Source: Epiperipatus broadwayi (lineage: Eukaryota; Onychophora; Udeonychophora; Euonychophora; Peripatidae). From it: a stretch of 64,000 bases of DNA. The DNA lies in the NCBI GenBank assembly GCA_028023455.1, contig JAQFVV010006246.1, positions 3,523,501 to 3,587,500 on the forward strand. The letters run 5' to 3'. The translations under genes were made by a program, and so were the position numbers. This document shows, piece after piece, positions 60,101 to 64,000 of this stretch; positions within the stretch are counted from its first letter, which is position 1; each line of letters starts with the position of its first letter. The notes beneath the pieces were generated by a model. It ran no database searches, was not told the origin of the DNA, and saw only the letters and a program-made list of their open reading frames with translations.

Positions 60101-60750
60101 AACTACTTTCCCTGACCATTATTCTTTACCTTCCACATACTGAACAATTCTGCTAATATTGTAAAGAAATATTAACTATGCTACAAAAATAATCTCCAAA
60201 CCACTTTTCTAAAACAAATATATGTAATATTTACTTCAAGATGGTTCAAAGCATTTTATGCACAAATGATTTTGATAAAATATTCATTATTATCATAAAT
60301 ATTCATTTTTTATAGTATTATGTAATTTAGAGATCAACATTTTCACCATCCATAATGATATATTAACAACTAATAATCATGTTGCAAAAATATATGCATA
60401 TTCAAGCATTTATTAAAAATTACTTAAAATACCTTTAGATAATTTACAAGTCATTCTCCTACATTTACCTTAAATTCATAAAATAATTAATACATTCATA
60501 ATCATATAAATATGATAATAAAATAAAATATCAATTAAAATATTTAAAATGTTAAAATATGATATAAAATACATAAGTTACCTATAATTCCATAAATTAT
60601 TAGAATTATCTACAACAATTTCCTTCTCTTCTTGCTTGTACAATATCAAATAAACTTTTATTTACCTTTCACAAAATCAATTTCTGATACCAAACTATTT
60701 CTTTATTAAAAGAAAAAAATTATGTCAATATTTAAACTAAAAAAACATAT
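57180..60750. other. Long featureless AT-rich stretch
   Basis: Composition is extreme (runs of AAT/ATT, no GC-rich patch) through most of 57780-60750. I see no coding motif, no repeat matching elsewhere in the window and no tandem array. Confidence 0.5.
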
Positions 60751-60759
60751 TTTGGTACT

Positions 60760-63520
60760 CATATTTATGACAATCCATCCTTAATGGTGCTGTTTTCATG
60801 CAAAAGCACAGAAATATGCCATTTATGCAGCCAAACTTACAGCTGCTAATGTGATTCACAACATTCTACAAATAGCCCACACTTCACATATTGCTACCAT
60901 ATGATGTGAGGGTGTTGTATAGACTTCAACTGGCCATAATTCTTTTAATGTGCATTTGAAGTAATGATCTTACACCCTACCTGATACACTGTTACATAGA
61001 AATAATTGTAAGCATGTCGCTGTGCTTTCCTACACATCTTTGAAGGTGAATTTAATTTCAAAAGGGTAGGTTCCAGCATCATTGCAGAGAATTTATGGGA
61101 AAAGTCACATTTGTGTGGGAGCAACTACGAGATTACTAAAATGGCTGTGGTGTAGTGCCACACACTGAAATGTATAATGTAATTTTAAAATGTAATTATT
61201 TGAATCTATTAAATAATGTTGTTTTGCAAAGAACAGTTTGATCCAAATCAAAAGTCTGAGGATGCATGTCAGTTTATAAATCCTAAGTTTGGTTTGATCA
61301 AAGTAGTTGATTTATTGGCTGATCCTTCAGATCACCAAAAACAGTGGTCACCCCCCTGCACATTCCAGTACTATGCACTAAAATATATACTGTAATTAAA
61401 AAGTAATTTAGAATATCATATTTTTTTAAAAAAGTAAATGTATTTTGAAAAAAATTCAATGTTTTATATCTAAAAAAATGTAAACCTCCAAAAAGAAAAG
61501 AAACCAGTGAAAGCATTATTTTTTTTAAAAAAATGTAAATCGGCCCACTAATGTTATATCTATTTGTTTTTGACTAGCAACAGTACCATCAAGCAGAATG
61601 GACTGTCATAAAAGATATTAATTAAACATTATTAAAGACAATGCAAATAAAAATATTAACACTAAAAACTAAGATAAAAGAAAAAAATTTTAAGCTACTA
61701 AAGTCTTTCTTTGCCTTTGTTCTTCCAGTGTTTTGCTTTCTCCCCTGTTGCTAAGATAATAAAAAATGTTTTAAACAAAACTTCTTTCTTCCCCTTGGTG
61801 CATAAAGCAAACTTCATAACTCACAAAGTTTAATTTTGAAAAATCTTGATGAAATATTGTTCATCCATACTGAATAAATATATCATTGAATACATTTTCT
61901 CAATATTTATCAAGAGAACTAATATTTCAGTGTAAAAACATTAAGTAATATTAACAATATATTTTTCATGTACATATATTTTTTATCATGCTAGTCCAGA
62001 CTTTTCATAGCAAAACATAGTGATATTAATATTTTTTATCAATAAGCATTTATCAAGCATTTTACAAAATAAATGGTCACCAATAATTATATTATGACTC
62101 AAAATGTAGTATGATCCATAATTTTATTGTTACAAATGGTGTGCAAATTCAGAGTATATTTTTATTTAGATGCAAATGGTGACCAATAATTGGGCTATCT
62201 ATATTTTCTTTCAAATTATATTAAAGTTTTCATGTCCCATGATCATTGTAGTTATTCAGTTACAAATGACTCAAATCTGTGAGGCATTAAAAGAAAAGAA
62301 CACTCATTTTTATTCTATTACAAATATTCCCTCAATTTACAGGCATTTTATGACCCACATATTTATTCTGTTACAATATATATTGTAACGGTAAGAACTA
62401 CTATGCCTTGTTAACACGTTGCACCACCATGTTCGAAGAACAGCACAAGTGGATTCAGGGCCTGCAGCACCATGTTTGAACATAGTCATTTTATTTCACA
62501 ACAAACCTCACATGACAATGCATATACCATACCAATAGTAAATATCTTTCTAGACCTGGTGGTCAGATAGATACAAGAGACTCTAACTAAATTATTTTAA
62601 GATTAAGGGCTACTGCTATTTACTTTAATGTGATTATAATAATTGAAATGAGATATTGAACATTACTATTAAACAAAGCAGGCAAGCAAACACATAAATA
62701 GGTAGATACAAATATTTAATAATGGTTAAATGAAGTTACATTTGATTCAAAACACTACTGGGGTATCATTATTCAATTACATCTCATGCCTCATTTAAAT
62801 TGCGGATGTTGCAAGATTATTCCCAAGTAGGAGTATATCTGCCAATCCAGCAATCATTATTTATTTACTTATTATTAATAAATAAGTTTACACTAATGAA
62901 ATTACTACTAGAGTAGCTGATGTGATGGAGTGGAAATAGATCTAGCATAGATATTCATAAACAAAGTGACATGCGATCGGTTTAGGTGCTGCCGAATTTA
63001 AGGAGATTCGGCTTTTCACTGAGAAACATTAGAGATGGGAGGGATGGCCAAACATCAAGCCAGAGCCATTATGAGTAGTCACAAGCATGGCATTGGCATG
63101 AGGTCTTAGCTTTTCCATCCCCGACCACATAACGAGGTTAGTTGCCATTGGGGTCATTTATGTATGCCCGATTGTTATGGAAACTAGAATATTTGAAGAA
63201 TCTGACTATTTTGTTTCTACAGTTTAAATTAATCTGCATCCATAAGCCAATGCATTTCACAAAATCAATGCAAATCATTTTATTTACTACTATGCTTTTA
63301 AAACAATTTATTTCCAATCCCCACACTGATTAAACAAATTAATATCTATCTTCTCCCCCCCCTCTTAAGATTATGTTATCTAGATTGATAAGATTTGATA
63401 TATAATTTATCATAAAAAATGAAATGATCGCTAAAGTGGCTAATTCATTATACTAACAATTATAGGGTCTCTCTTCTATATTATTTATAATAACATATAA
63501 AAATAAATTTATAATTCCCA
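60760..63520. other. Mixed-composition DNA, possible old LTR sequence
   Basis: Patches of moderate GC at 60780-61170, 61300-61370, 62390-62510 and 62940-63140 look like element remains. TGTAACGG at 62382 could be an LTR start for the element whose gag-like frame begins near 63545, but I find no matching end or primer site. A C9 run lies at 63354-63362. Confidence 0.4.
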
Positions 63521-63524
63521 AGCT

Positions 63525-64000
63525 GATCATTTATAAAAAGAGTAGTGAGGATGCTGAAAACAAGGAAAACAACCCAGATATGGGGGAGCAATCAGAGGGG
63601 AAGCCAGAGAAGGTGTTGGAAAAGACAGCAAAGGAAGGAGAGGGAGTGTTATCAGCCATATTCAGCATACTGGCACAAAATAAGGCAGAGAAAGAAGCAG
63701 AAAAGAAAGAAAGAGACAAAGAAAGAGAAAAAGAGATAAGGAAAGAGAAAAAAGAGACAAGGAGAGAGAAAAAAGGGACAAAGAAAGAGATGATAGGTTA
63801 TATGCCATATGGAGGGAGATAGAAGAAAGGGACCAAAAGATTAAGAAGGAAAAAGAAGCCAGGGACAAGGTAGCCAAGCAGGAACAGGAGAGACTATCAA
63901 AAGCTAGAGAAGAGAGTAGAGTTACTGAGAAAGACAAAGAAGCTGTAATACGGTATCCATAAGAGGTTGAACTAAAAGAAACTAAAGGTGAAATGGTGGA
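63525..64000 (+). pseudogene. Second gag-like coiled-coil frame, cut by the window end
   Basis: From about 63547 the sequence encodes SEDAENKENNPDMGEQSEGK, then VLSAIFSILAQNKAEKEAEK and long runs of Lys, Glu and Arg. Past about 63780 the same style continues in another frame (YAIWREIEERDQKIKKEKEA and KQEQERLSKAREESRV) to a stop near 63960. This is the same kind of charged coiled coil as 2314-2757 and typical of gypsy gag N-termini. One frameshift is required. It could instead be an unrelated Lys/Glu-rich protein; no capsid domain lies within the window. Confidence 0.45.

Noticed and set aside
63662-63937. 91-codon Ser/Leu-rich frame on the minus strand
   Set aside because: Same reason: complement of a Lys/Glu-rich coding stretch.
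1-64000. CRISPR arrays, operons, rRNA or tRNA genes
   Set aside because: No regularly spaced repeats with unique spacers, no bacterial gene structure and no cloverleaf-forming tRNA gene apart from the SINE heads.

Overview
This is AT-rich DNA from an animal nuclear genome. The sign of a host gene is a set of six exons on the + strand that encode three consecutive CUB domains, with GT/AG splice sites and introns up to about 18 kb. There are no bacterial-type operons, ribosome binding sites or CRISPR arrays. Almost everything else is transposable-element debris: Ty3/gypsy, RTE-type LINE, Penelope-like, hAT (ZBED5-like), pogo/Tigger-type MITE, tRNA-derived SINEs and palindromic MITEs. This mixture fits a TE-rich, AT-rich invertebrate (an arachnid or other arthropod, or a mollusc), but I cannot fix the taxon from the sequence.

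Host gene. Exons lie at 7431-7621, 23545-23698, 23794-23975, 42153-42318, 52126-52312 and 55498-55658. Each CUB domain is split over two exons, and the domains join at phase-1 introns with a linker of about two residues. This tandem-CUB layout is what cubilin-type endocytic receptors show. Both gene ends lie outside the window: I saw no further CUB exon in the 7.4 kb before or the 8.3 kb after.

Layout. 1-7430: short duplications, a perfect 19-bp hairpin, the 5' part of an LTR element (LTR end, tRNA-Lys-type primer binding site, gag-like coiled coil), and copy 1 of a 2.3-kb dispersed repeat. 7807-19398: an 11.6-kb Ty3/gypsy element on the minus strand inside intron 1, with 2.6-3.0-kb LTRs, gag, protease, RT, RNase H and integrase remnants, and a 4-bp target duplication. 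19400-23544: AT-rich intron with one palindromic MITE. 23976-42152 (intron 3): dispersed repeats, a SINE, a decayed hAT transposase, an RTE fragment split by a short LTR-flanked insertion, a decayed second integrase, and an isolated GC-rich island. 42319-52125 (intron 4): a minisatellite, a small MITE, decayed Penelope-like elements in opposite orientations, an LTR-like segment with an internal minisatellite, a foldback region and a second SINE. 52313-55497 (intron 5): a hairpin MITE and copy 2 of the 2.3-kb repeat in the opposite orientation. 55659-64000: a pogo/Tigger-like MITE, a long featureless AT-rich stretch, and a second gag-like coiled-coil reading frame running off the window end.

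I found no evidence of a new functional system. The most informative observations are the intron positions of the CUB modules, the complete outline and target duplication of the long-LTR gypsy element, the LTR-flanked insertion nested in the RTE fragment, the tRNA-Lys-like primer site, and an open Penelope-type GIY-YIG nuclease frame that has no ATG.
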